Shown here in pieces: positions 1 through 9,884 of a stretch of DNA of 64,000 nucleotides. Within the stretch, counting starts at the first letter, position 1; the number at the start of each line of letters is the position of its first letter. The DNA comes from Syngnathus acus (Eukaryota; Chordata; Actinopteri; Syngnathiformes; Syngnathidae), in NCBI RefSeq assembly GCF_901709675.1, contig NC_051088.1, forward strand, positions 15,118,193 through 15,182,192. The letters are read 5' to 3'. The notes under the pieces are model-generated. The model was not told where the DNA came from, did no database searches, and saw nothing but the letters and a program-made list of their open reading frames with translations. The position numbers were made by a program, and so were the translations under genes.

Positions 1-638
1 TTGACCTCTAATGCCTGCAATAAAGATTGTTACCGGTTTGAACACCATGAAGCACACAAACACTTTGGTGAATGGCATTACCCAGTCCTCTTCTGTCAGT
101 ACTTCGCGACGACGTAACTGAGATACTTGGTGATGACCCTGTGGAGCCATTTGAGTATTTTTTATGTGAATTCGGATGATGACGATCTTTGAACTTGGAC
201 AGAAACGGATGAGGGTCATACCTGCCGAACGGTTGTTTGGATTCGCATTTCGTGATCCAAGGGCTGAAAATACTGGAGTGGAAAAAAATGGATTGTGGTC
301 ATTGTAATGATGTTGTTGTTTTTAACATGCAGAACACAACTCACATTTTAAGAGGCCACTTCTCTGATTACGATTGGCTGCATGACAACAAAAACACACG
401 ATTAGTTCTCTCACCATGTGACTTTTATAGAGGTACAATCCTTTTACATTTAATAATTACATTCTTACCAGCGCCCAGTGTGAATAACGTTGTCTCATTG
501 ACTGTAAATAGAGAAAACAAACATGGTTAAAAAAAAAAAATCTGCGGATACGCTGGCTTCTTTACACAGTCCAAAAACATGCATTTAAAAAAATGGATGG
601 ATGTCAATTAAAAAATGCATAACTGTTAATGACTATTT
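1..638. other. unassigned flank downstream of the TRIM gene
   Basis: No coding exon could be supported on either strand. The only open stretch (237-530, plus) has no recognisable motif and shows ordinary AT-rich composition. Further exons of the minus-strand TRIM gene would be expected in or beyond this stretch, but I see no SPRY signature here. Confidence 0.4.
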
Positions 639-700
639 TCATTTCCTTTTAAAGTTTAACATTTTGAATCCTGTCCATAAGATGCGTGTTTGATCCAAAC

Positions 701-2853
701 CTTTTTTGGTGATATTGCCCAGCTCCAGGTTGCACATGTCCTCCACTCGCTCCCTTAGGTCTAGGATGGCTTCCCGCACAGGCTCAAAGGAAGCGTCAAG
801 GTTGACCTGCACGGCTGGAAGGTCTCCTGACTCGAGTGGACTGCACATGGTGTCATACGTCTGAAAGGAATTGTGCAACTCCGAATCAATTTGGCCTTTT
901 GTAAGCAGAGAATACCATTTTGGCCCTGCAGTAAGTACGCCTCATACCTGCAGGTAGTAGATGTGATCCTGGCATTGAGCTAGGTCCTTCATCTGAGTCT
1001 CCCTCCTCTTTAGCGCCTTGATCTCTGCCTCCAGATTATCAGTCACCTCCTGGGCTTGCTCCATCTTCTCTCGGCCGACCTCATCCAGCAACTCTTCTAA
1101 TAGTTCCTGGAGTCTCTCCACCGAGTGCTGAAGCTCCAACAGCACCTTCTCTGAGTCGCTGTGAACGCGGTCTGCAGAGCGCTGTACGTGAAGCATGTAA
1201 GTGCGCCCCATCAAGTATGCTGTCATGTTGGGGAAATTTCAACTTTTACACAAAGTACCGCAACATAAAAGAAATATTTTGCTCAGCATAAGGCATATTT
1301 TGAACATTGACACTGCACTTAAATAAAGAAAAAGCCAAAACTATACTTTCGTAAAGATTAAATTAAAATTATATTTAAGTAAAGTTTGGAAATGTAGTGA
1401 AAGTAATTATTAAAAAGTTATTGCGCAATCCCTCTATTTACAGTAAATAAATGTCATGCTTTTTGTATTGTTTGTTTTCCCCCAAAATAAGAAAGTTATT
1501 TTCTCACAATATATGTCAATAATCGTTTGTGTTCCATGAGTGAGGTTGGTTTTGAAATGCATCCTGTTTTCTCTCTATTTCTTTGGATTTGTGTTAAACA
1601 CAACATTTAGCTGCCATCTAGAGGCTGAAAGTCAAATTACACCTCAATTAATCAACTTTTTAAAAAAAAGTCTTGCCTCCTAGCGGGAACACTATTACTC
1701 TTTCAGATCCTACCTTCATTCCGTCCATCATCTTCTTCATGTCCTTCAGCTCCTGCTGTCTATCTTTGAGCTTCTTCTGATTTTCCGCCTGCATCTCAGA
1801 AAGCCCTTTCTGCAGTCGAGGAGTATGATGAATGAACAGGAATGGTGTTAGGAATGGAACCAGGCTGCTGACTATGCAAAAGTCCAGGAGTCTCTAGTCT
1901 AATGCAATGATTCTCAAAATATGGTCCTGAAGCCTTAGCTTGAGGGCTTGCATACAATTGTTAAATGATGGTATCAGTTTGAAAAATCATTTGCCAATGG
2001 TATGTGGAAGGGCATGCCAATAAAACAAGCATACTAAACCAGTTAGTGCACCCTCCCTTAGCTCCGCCCAACTGACAGCGCTGACATGGCTGACGTGTCA
2101 TCAAACAAATCTGACATTGTATGTACAATAGGCATACATAAATTCCTATTTTTGCAGAGAACAAAAGGTACATTTTAGGGGAATGAAGGTGTCTTTTCCA
2201 AAATGAAATGAATTATCTTGAGTTTGTTCTTTTAAGTTGTTCAGTCTTACCTCTTTGTCCATGCGTTCAGCTTTTGTGGACACGCTCTCGTGGCCTTTGT
2301 GCAGGTTGCTCGTGCACAGCCAACAGATGAACACCTTGCATTGGCGACAGAAGAACTCCTGCAGGTACTTGTGCTGAGTGCAGATCTTCTCAGTCAAGTT
2401 CCCTGTCGGCGCAATCAGCTCGTGCTCTCTCAGGGCCTTGGTGGTCTGGTGAGGCTTCAGGTGGCTCTCGCAGTACGAACTCATGCACACCACGCAGGTC
2501 TTGACCGCTGCCTTCTGCTCTCCTTTGCACAGGTCGCACTGCACAACCGAGGAGGGGAGAAGGTTTTGGGATTTTAATTTGATGCTTTTAGAGACCTCAG
2601 ATCTTGGGATTCCTCTGCGGAGCTGCTCCACCGCTTCAGCCAGCATGGTGTTTCTGGAAAGCGAGGGCCGAGGGCAGAAAGTCTGACGGCACTGGGGGCA
2701 GCTGTAGATACCCTTGGGATCATCCTTGCTCCAGTAGTCCTTAATACAGCCCATGCAGTAGCTGTGCCCGCAGGGGATGGTGACCGGATCGTTCGGGAGA
2801 TCCAGACACACGGGGCAGTTGAACTGCTCTTCTGTCCACAGTTTATTACTCAT
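701..2853 (-). CDS. TRIM25-like RING/B-box/coiled-coil E3 ubiquitin ligase (3' part not seen)
   Basis: Four exons on the minus strand: 2853-2251, 1809-1714, 1181-948 and 860-701, all with GT-AG borders. Exon sizes of 96 and 234 nt are the classic TRIM coiled-coil exons. The start at 2853 begins MSNKLWTEEQFNCPVC. The RING is C3HC4 (C13, C16, C28, H30, C33, C36, C52, C55). A first B-box starts at C106 and a second spans about 158-188, followed by a long coiled coil. By family, this is a cytosolic E3 ubiquitin ligase, probably in antiviral signalling, related to the large fish TRIM25-like/finTRIM families. Exon 4 runs into a weak donor (AAAAAAG|GTTTGG); reading on, it stops at 639. No SPRY domain is visible, so the gene is either cut by the window edge or truncated. 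Individual paralogues in these families cannot be told apart here, so no symbol is given. Confidence 0.85.
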
Positions 2854-2870
2854 GGTCCAACAAGCGAATA

Positions 2871-2880
2871 GAAAGTGAAA
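2871..2880 (+). promoter_or_regulatory. ISRE-like motif next to the TRIM start
   Basis: The sequence GAAAGTGAAA matches the interferon-stimulated response element core GAAANNGAAA and lies 17 bases upstream of the TRIM start codon. It may be in the promoter or 5' UTR. Interferon control is typical of fish TRIM genes of this class; here it is inferred from the motif alone. Confidence 0.4.
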
Positions 2881-3129
2881 AATGTCGCGGTGGTAGACAA
2901 CCAGTGAAATCAGGAGTTCCTCGCAGTCACAGGAGGAAATATCAAGTCGGTTGAAAGGGCGAGAGCAGGGAGGGGCTTGAGCCACCAGGCAGGTCGAGCG
3001 GGTACAAACGGGTGTCGGTGGAAAAACTGTGACATAGGTGAAGGAAGCAGTAAATCCTTTCATTGTGTCTGTGAGCCAGAGAGACATATTGTGAGGTTGA
3101 ATTTTAGATTGAAATTCCTGTAGAATCAA

Positions 3130-3754
3130 TTCAGAGATTTGTTTTTAAATACACTATTCACATTTGAAGATAATAGTAGAAAATGTGCAAAGATTGAGAA
3201 AAAAACGACATGCAGGGAGAGATAGTTTAGTGAGGTGAAGGATTTTTTTTCTTTTTTTTTTGTAGGCTAACCCGACAGAAAACTTGGGCTTTAGGCTGGC
3301 GTCGTTGCATAGAACATCTCGTTATCACAGTTCGGAAAGATCCAGCTCAAACACATAAGACCCCTTTTCACACTGCGCTTGATTTTCTTTGTGTTCACTG
3401 CAGGGCAACACTCAGTTTTCTGGTGCAAGCTTGCTCATATTTAATAATGCTTGCATAGCCGCCAACCAGGAAGTAACAGGAAGGCTTTTCCTGCTTTGAT
3501 GCTGTTACCATTCTGAAATCATTCGGCCAGCTTCTCTCTAGTTGAATGCTTCTGATATCACCATGACGTTGGTATCGAATGTAACAATTTTAAATTCAAG
3601 GTGACCTACTCTCACGTCACTCCTTTCTTGTGCCTTGGCAATAAATATACAATCAATGGATGTATCAAAGTCAACTTGCACCTTGCTTAGTGCAATGGGA
3701 AAAGGCCTGAGGAGAGGAGCATCTATTTTTCCAGGTGAGAGTAGGCAAGTTGAG
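3130..3754. other. upstream flank of the TRIM gene, no gene seen
   Basis: AT-rich DNA with T-runs near 3241-3262 and no supportable coding exon. It contains whatever distal promoter the minus-strand TRIM gene has. It ends where the palindrome starts at about 3755. Confidence 0.4.
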
Positions 3755-4382
3755 TTTTTCAGTTCATATGACTTCAACCAGTAGGTGTCGGTAATGCGCA
3801 TTGAAGCTGGTGCCACCTCGCCGTAAAACAAAACGAAGAAGAAAATGACGTAACTTCCTGTTCACGAACGAGTCGTGGATTGCATTTCCCGTTCACCGAC
3901 TGAACGGATCTGTGAGTGAACTTTATTGCATGCAGGGATGCGCCGTTATGCAACAACGGGGAGATTATGCTTCTCTTTGGGTAATCTTGATTTTATAACA
4001 CTTATAGTAGTTTTTAAATAACGTGTATGCATATATACGCCTAAATATTGTTATCCAATATATCTACTGCAATTTCATGTTAGATTGCTGGTTTGAAATT
4101 TCCTTGTATTATTATTATTTTAATAAACATTAAAACCTGTTAAAACTTGTCTGGTGTTTTATTCCTTGTTTTTATTTTTTAGGGGAATGAAAACAAAAAT
4201 CTGACATTTGGTTAACTGCTTTATATGACAATATGTATATGTGTTTTACGTTGTGTAATATGTGTTGGTGTCCCCCAAAATAAAGAGCAAGTAGTCAAAT
4301 ACACATTCTTGACATGTACATAAAATGCATAAAGTTATAAGGTACACCTGAAAATGGTGGTGTACCTAATGGAGTGTCCGCG

Positions 4383-4449
4383 TGACGTCACAGATCAACC
4401 AGCCAATCAGGAGGTGGGGGTGAGGGCGGGTGTGGCACTTTTCACTTTC
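4383..4449 (+). promoter_or_regulatory. promoter-like block in the left arm (CRE, CCAAT, GC-rich, ISRE)
   Basis: A perfect CRE, TGACGTCA, lies at 4383-4390, a CCAAT box at 4403-4407, a G-rich/GC-box-like run at 4411-4435 (GGGCGGG), and an ISRE core on the minus strand at 4440-4449. This density of canonical motifs within 70 bp looks like an RNA polymerase II promoter. Activity is inferred only. Confidence 0.4.
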
Positions 4450-4582
4450 ACTTAAGCTAATGAAGTGGCCTGCGATTAGGTACACCTCATGGACACTTCA
4501 ATAAGTACACTACACGAGGTAAAAAAAATGAATAAATAATTAAAGGGTTAATTGCACAATAAAAGCACAGTTGGGTATATTC

Positions 4583-4655
4583 TCACACCTGGGATCGAAC
4601 CAAGTTCTTACGGTGCAAGAGCCCGTGTCACTAACCAGTCGGCTATTTCGACCTG
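4583..4655 (-). repeat. tRNA-Lys(CTT)-like sequence, left arm
   Basis: On the minus strand an A box (TAGCCGACTGG, 4635-4645) and a B box (GGTTCGATCCC, 4591-4601) have normal tRNA spacing. The anticodon loop reads CTCTTGC, giving CTT (Lys). The T arm pairs, but the two halves of the acceptor stem do not, so this is a tRNA-derived SINE-type head or relic rather than a working tRNA gene. The mirror copy is at 7333-7405. Confidence 0.6.
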
Positions 4656-4753
4656 GCAACCCATGGTCATCTGCACTGTTTTGTACTAGTGACGTGCATT
4701 CCAGTTAAGTGAATTGAATCTTTAGAATCGGTACCTATTGTAGTGTCCATGAG

Positions 4754-5970
4754 GTGTACCTAACAACAGGCCACTTTATTAGGGAAATATCATGGTCAAA
4801 GGTCACAGGTGTCAAGCTCTAGTCCTCGGGGCCGCGTTCCAACATGTTTCCCAAGTGACCCTCGTTAAGTGCACCTGCGTGAAAAGTTTTAGCCACTTTC
4901 ACGTTCTGCAGGAGCTAAAACTTTTCACGCAGGTGCACTTAACGAGGGAATCACATGGACACTTCATTAGGTACACCGCCATTTTCAAGTGTACCTAATA
5001 ACAGGCCACTTTATTAGGGAGCTATCGTGGTCAAAGGTCACAGGTGTCAAGCTCTAGTCCTCGGGGCCGCGTTCCAACATGTTTCCCAAGTGACCCTCGT
5101 TAAGTGCACCTGCGTGAAAAGTTTTAGCCACTTTCACGTTCTGCAGGAGCTAAAACTTTTCACGCAGGTGCACTTAACGAGGGAATCACATGGACACTCC
5201 ATTAGGTACACCGCCATTTTCAAGTGTACCTAATAACAGGCCACTTTATTAGGGAGCTATCGTGGTCAAAGGTCACAGGTGTCAAGCTCTAGTCCTCGGG
5301 GCCGCGTTCCAACATGTTTCCCAAGTGACCCTCGTTAAGTGCACCTGCGTGAAAAGTTTTAGCCACTTTCACGTTCTGCAGGAGCTAAAACTTTTCACGC
5401 AGGTGCACTTAACGAGGGAATCACACGGACACTCCATTAGGTACACCGCCATTTTCAAGTGTACCTAATAACAGGCCACTTTATTTGGGAGCTATCATGG
5501 TCAAAGGTCACAGGTGTCAAGCTCTAGTCCTCGGGGCCGCGTTCCAACATGTTTCCCAAGTGACCCTCGTTAAGTGCACCTGCGTGAAAAGTTTTAGCCA
5601 CTTTCACGTTCTGCAGGAGCTAAAACTTTTCACGCAGGTGCACTTAACGAGGGAATCACACGGACACTCCATTAGGTACACCGCCATTTTCAAGTGTACC
5701 TAATAACAGGCCACTTTATTTGGGAGCTATCATGGTCAAAGGTCACAGGTGTCAAGCTCTAGTCCTCGGGGCCGCGTTCCAACATGTTTCCCAAGTGACC
5801 CTCGTTAAGTGCACCTGCGTGAAAAGTTTTAGCCACTTTCACGTTCTGCAGGAGCTAAAACTTTTCACGCAGGTGCACTTAACGAGGGAATCACATGGAC
5901 ACTCCATTAGGTACACCGCCATTTTCAAGTGTACCTAATAACAGGCCACTTTATTAGGGAGCTATCGTGG
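4754..5970 (+). repeat. left tandem array, five 235-bp units
   Basis: Five near-identical direct repeats are spaced exactly 235 bp apart; equivalent points lie at 4792, 5027, 5262, 5497 and 5732. Each unit opens with a GTACCTAATAACAGGCC-type block. It then carries a DR1-like motif, a CTAGTCCTCGGGGCCGCG block resembling a repeat common in teleosts (from memory), a 90-bp hairpin and a YY1-like motif. The short 68-72 residue frames that recur in each unit are by-products of the repeat, not genes. Confidence 0.95.
4859..4948. repeat. 90-bp hairpin inside each tandem unit (first copy)
   Basis: A 34-nt sequence starting CCCTCGTTAAGTGCACCTGC is followed by a 22-nt loop and its exact reverse complement. 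The same hairpin occurs in every full unit of both arrays, so the locus is a palindrome of palindromes. The stem contains the E-box CACCTG in each strand. Confidence 0.9.
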
Positions 5971-7229
5971 TTGTTGGAACGCGGCCCCGAGGACTAGAGC
6001 TTGACACCTGTGACCTTTGACCACGATAGCTCCCTAATAAAGTGGCCTGTTATTAGGTACACTTGAAAATGGCGGTGTACCTAATGGAGTGTCCATGTGA
6101 TTCCCTCGTTAAGTGCACCTGCGTGAAAAGTTTTAGCTCCTGCAGAACGTGAAAGTGGCTAAAACTTTTCACGCAGGTGCACTTAACGAGGGTCACTTGG
6201 GAAACATGTTGGAACGCGGCCCCGAGGACTAGAGCTTGACACCTGTGACCTTTGGCCATGATAGCTCCCTAATAAAGTGGCCTGTTATTAGGTACACTTG
6301 AAAATGGCGGTGTACCTAATGGAGTGTCCATGTGATTCCCTCGTTAAGTGCACCTGCGTGAAAAGTTTTAGCTCCTGCAGAACGTGAAAGTGGCTAAAAC
6401 TTTTCACGCAGGTGCACTTAACGAGGGTCACTTGGGAAACATGTTGGAACGCGGCCCCGAGGACTAGAGCTTGACACCTGTGACCTTTGACCACGATAGC
6501 TCCCTAATAAAGTGGCCTGTTATTAGGTACAGTTGAAAATGGCGGTGTACCTAATGGAGTGTCCATGTGATTCCCTCGTTAAGTGCACCTGCGTGAAAAG
6601 TTTTAGCTCCTGCAGAACGTGAAAGTGGCTAAAACTTTTCACGCAGGTGCACTTAACGAGGGTCACTTGGGAAACATGTTGGAACGCGGCCCCGAGGACT
6701 AGAGCTTGACACCTGTGACCTTTGACCATGATAGCTCCCTAATAAAGTGGCCTGTTATTAGGTACACTTGAAAATGGCGGTGTACCTAATGGAGTGTCCA
6801 TGTGATTCCCTCGTTAAGTGCACCTGCGTGAAAAGTTTTAGCTCCTGCAGAACGTGAAAGTGGCTAAAACTTTTCACGCAGGTGCACTTAACGAGGGTCA
6901 CTTGGGAAACATGTTGGAACGCGGCCCCGAGGACTCGAGCTTGACACCTGTGACCATGATAGCTCCCTAATAAAGTGGCCTGTTATTAGGTACACTTGAA
7001 AATGGCGGTGTACCTAATGGAGTGTCCCTGTGATTCCCTCGTTAAGTGCACCTGCGTGAAAAGTTTTAGCTCCTGCAGAACGTGAAAGTGGCTAAAACTT
7101 TTCACGCAGGTGCACTTAACGAGGGTCACTTGGGAAACATGTTGGAACGCGGCCCCGAGGACTAGAGCTTGACACCTGTGACCTTTGACCACGATATTTC
7201 CCTAATAAAGTGGCCTGTTGTTAGGTACA
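5971..7229 (-). repeat. right tandem array, inverted units
   Basis: A partial unit (5971 to about 6050) is followed by five full units in opposite orientation, with equivalent points at 6259, 6494, 6729, about 6957 and 7192. The fourth full unit lacks 7 bp (near 6952), which removes its DR1-like motif. Another unit has a TTGGCC variant near 6251. Otherwise the units match those of the left array. Confidence 0.95.
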
Positions 7230-7332
7230 CCTCATGGACACTACAATAGGTACCGATTCTAAAGATTCAATTCGCTTAACTGGAATGCACGTCACTAGTA
7301 CAAAACAGTGCACATGACCATGGGTTGCCAGG

Positions 7333-7405
7333 TCGAAATAGCCGACTGGTTAGTGACACGGGCTCTTGCACCGTAAGAACTTGGTTCGATCCCAGGTGTG
7401 AGAAT
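7333..7405 (+). repeat. tRNA-Lys(CTT)-like sequence, right arm
   Basis: Mirror image of the copy at 4583-4655: A box at 7339-7349, anticodon CTT at 7365-7367, B box at 7383-7393, intact T arm, unpaired acceptor stem. Both copies point toward the outside of the palindrome. Confidence 0.6.
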
Positions 7406-7534
7406 ATACCTAACTGTGCTTTTATTGTGCAATTAACCCTTTAATTATTTATTCTTTTTTTTTACCTCGTGTAGTGTACTTATTGAAGTGTCCATGAGGT
7501 GTACCTAATCACAGGCCACTTCATTAGCTTAAGT

Positions 7535-7601
7535 GAAAGTGAAAAGTGCCACACCCGCCCTCACCCCCACCTCCTGATTGGCTGGTTGATCTGTGACGTC
7601 A
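7535..7601 (-). promoter_or_regulatory. promoter-like block in the right arm
   Basis: Mirror of the left block: ISRE core GAAAGTGAAA at 7535-7544, inverted CCAAT at 7577-7581, and CRE TGACGTCA at 7594-7601. All motifs are conserved between the arms. Confidence 0.4.
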
Positions 7602-8052
7602 CGCGGACACTCCATTAGGTACACCACCATTTTCAGGTGTACCTTATAACTTTATGCATTTTTTGTGCGTGTCAAGAATGTGTATTTGACTACTTGCTCT
7701 TTATTTTGGGGGACACCAACACATATTACACAACGTAAAACACATTGTCATATAAAGCAGTTAACCAAATGTCAGATTTTTGTTTTCATGCCCTAAAAAA
7801 TAAAAACAATAAAACACCAGACAAGTTTTAACAGGTTTTAATGTTCATTAAAATAATAATAATCCAAGTAAATTTCAAACCAGCAATCTAATGTGAAATC
7901 GCAGTAGATATATTGGATAACAATATTTAGGCGTATATATGCATACACGTTATTTAAAAACTACTATAAGTGTTATAAAATCAAGATTACCCAAAGAGAA
8001 GCATAATCTCCCCGTTGTTGCATAACGACGCATCCCTTCATGCAATAAAGTT

Positions 8053-8315
8053 AGCCGTTAGCTTGGAGAAAACGCGCATAAAAGAAGTGGTGTTTCAGTG
8101 AGTGGTTCTTTCTTTCCTTGGCAAGTCGTAAATCTACATTGTGGCTTACGCCAGGAGGGAGACGCAACACGTTCACTGACTGATCCGTTGGTGCACGGGA
8201 AGGAAGGCAGTTGACCCATTAACTCTTTCGCGAACGGGAAAGTCAGGATTCGTTCCCCCGCTGATCCGTTCTCGCGATGAACTGGAAATGCAAATCGCTC
8301 ACTGACTGATTCGTT
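8053..8315. other. 263-bp segment present only in the right palindrome arm
   Basis: The left arm passes directly from the CAATAAAGTT block to CACTCACAGATCC, while the right arm has about 263 bp between them. The extra DNA repeats GAACG/GATCCGTT-type motifs similar to its surroundings. It could be an insertion here or a deletion between short repeats in the left arm. Confidence 0.75.
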
Positions 8316-8639
8316 CACTCACAGATCCGTTCAGTCGGTGAACGGGAAATGCAATTCACGACTCGTTCGTGAACAGGAAGTTACGTCATTTTCGTCTTCG
8401 TTTTGTTTTACGGCGAGGTGGCACCAGCTTCAATGCGCATTACCGACACCTACTGGTTGAAGTCGTATGAACTGAAAAAAGAACGAGTGTAGTTGTATTG
8501 TTTGATGTACGAGTTGTTCCCACGGGATGTTGTAATATAGAGAAAAATGTGCGTTGCCGATGTCGACATTACTTGATTGTTTTTTGTCTGGTGTATTGCT
8601 TAGTTGTGTATGTTATTGAAGTTAAAAACGGATCAGTGT

Positions 8640-8740
8640 GTGGGACGATTGGTTGAACGATTCGTTTGAACGAATCTTTTGAGTGAACTGATTCTAAAGG
8701 TTCAGTTCACTTAAAAAACTGGACTGCACATCACTATGGT
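8640..8740 (-). repeat. interspersed-repeat end beside the palindrome
   Basis: Read on the minus strand, this starts AGTGATGTGCAGTCCAGTT and continues with ACGAATCGTTC-type motifs. A related start (TAGTGACGTGCATTCCAGTT) sits inside the palindrome at 4688-4707 and is mirrored near 7281-7302. The palindrome is therefore built partly from the same repeat family. The terminal pattern recalls hAT-type elements, but this is uncertain. Confidence 0.4.
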
Positions 8741-8976
8741 GCAAGTAGATTAATTAAACCCTAATAAAACCAAATGTGTGTTATATTAGCCATTTTAGTT
8801 ATATTAGATCAAATGTCTAGTCCGTGTTCATTTTGACCGTGACGCGTTGCAAAAACGAGCAAAGCAGGAAGTACTCCACGGTGAGTCCTCTTGGGTAGCG
8901 TTCCTCGGCGTATCATCTTTTGCTTTACCACTTTTAGTTTCACAATCAAGTGTACGTTTTACTGCACAAACAGCAG

Positions 8977-9884
8977 ATGTCACAAATCGCCGGGAAACGT
9001 CCTGGCGTTGGGGTGGGTGTGCTGGTCACAGACTCGGCTCATTCACGCTGCGTTCTCCTCGGGAAAAGGAAAAGTGTTATGGGAAACGGGAAGTATCAAC
9101 TTCCTGGCGGTCACTTGGAGTTTGGGTACGTAGTAGGAAGTGAGATTATTTCGGCCTGTACTGTTCGCACCGTTGATTCTGATATTTAGAAGAAAAAAAA
9201 AGAACTTCACCAATTTTTTTTTTTGAAAGAAGCATATATTTGCACTGTGTTCTTGTTCAGAGAGACTTGGGAAGAGTGTGCTCAAAGGGAGGTGCTCGAG
9301 GAAGCTGGCCTGCATTTGGTGAACATCCGTTTTGCCTCTGTGGTGAACTCCATCAGACTGGAGGAGAAATATCACTATGTTGACATCATTATGCAAGGAG
9401 AATTGGACAGGAGGCGATCCACAGAGCCCCAGAACTTGGAACCCGAGAAGAACGAGGGTGTGTAATCGATTATTTAGCACTGACAATCATTTGGTCCCCC
9501 ATTCAGCGCGATAACCATAAGTCATGATGGTATAGAAGAGTCTCACCCAAAATGCCCCCAAATTGTCAGTTGGGATGGTTGGTGGATCGAATTATTTATT
9601 ATGTCCTACAATCTATAATAAAGAGACAGTGTCTACTGAAGGATTTAGTCCAATCTTTGCTTAATATAATCAAAAAACATTTGTCCACATGTGGTACGTT
9701 TGTCCATCTCCCATAGTAGTGGCTAACTGGAATGACTTTCTTTTTCCATCCCATCTCAGGCTGGATGTGGACACGGTGGGACGAGTTTCCTCCTGAAGAC
9801 CAGCTCTTTTTGCCGCTGGCTCATCTGCGAGCACAAGGATACCAGCCCTTCACAAGCGCAGAAGGAGAAACTGTCAATTTATAA
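8977..9884 (+). CDS. nudt15: Nudix hydrolase 15 (nucleotide triphosphate diphosphatase)
   Basis: Three exons (8977-9125, 9261-9457, 9760-9884) with GT-AG borders give 156 residues; human NUDT15 has 164. The start [18 protein letters not shown] aligns with the vertebrate N-terminus. The Nudix box GX5EX7REUXEEXGU is complete at about residues 45-67 (G45, E51, R59, E60, E63, E64). The family hydrolyses (d)NTPs, including oxidised and thiopurine nucleotides, to monophosphates in the cytosol. The final exon keeps the PPEDQLF and GYQPF signatures. The gene lies about 500 bp from the palindrome edge and is transcribed away from the TRIM gene. An upstream in-frame GTG at 8950 is ignored in favour of the ATG. 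Confidence 0.95.

Larger units (their letters stand above)
3755..8480. repeat. giant palindrome (foldback-like element) with tandem-repeat arms
   Basis: The sequence from about 3755 to 5970 reappears inverted from about 6021 to 8480. The outer ends match at the block TATGAACTGAAAAA and diverge just beyond it. A 50-bp spacer (5971-6020) lies at the axis and is itself part of one inverted unit. From the outside inward, each arm has: an outer block with TTCGTTCA-type motifs, about 400 bp of AT-rich DNA, a promoter-like block, a tRNA-like sequence, and about five 235-bp units. Small differences between the arms, plus a 263-bp insertion in the right arm, show they have diverged. Long inverted repeats made of tandem sub-repeats resemble foldback transposons. 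No transposase and no convincing target-site duplication are visible, so the class is unknown. Confidence 0.9.

Noticed and set aside
4792-7192. Repeated 68-72 residue frames beginning M(V/A)KGHRCQALVLGAAFQ
   Set aside because: They recur every 235 bp in step with the tandem units and read through the hairpin; they are a by-product of the repeat and have no promoter or splice context.
4754-7229. CRISPR-like array
   Set aside because: The repeats are 235 bp with no unique spacers, and the host is a vertebrate.
7333-7405. Functional tRNA-Lys gene
   Set aside because: The acceptor stem does not pair, and the identical mirror copy shows it is part of the repeated element.
3755-8480. Target-site duplication at the palindrome ends
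   Set aside because: The 8 bp outside each end (AAGTTGAG and GAACGAGT) do not match, and shifting the borders did not reveal a convincing repeat.
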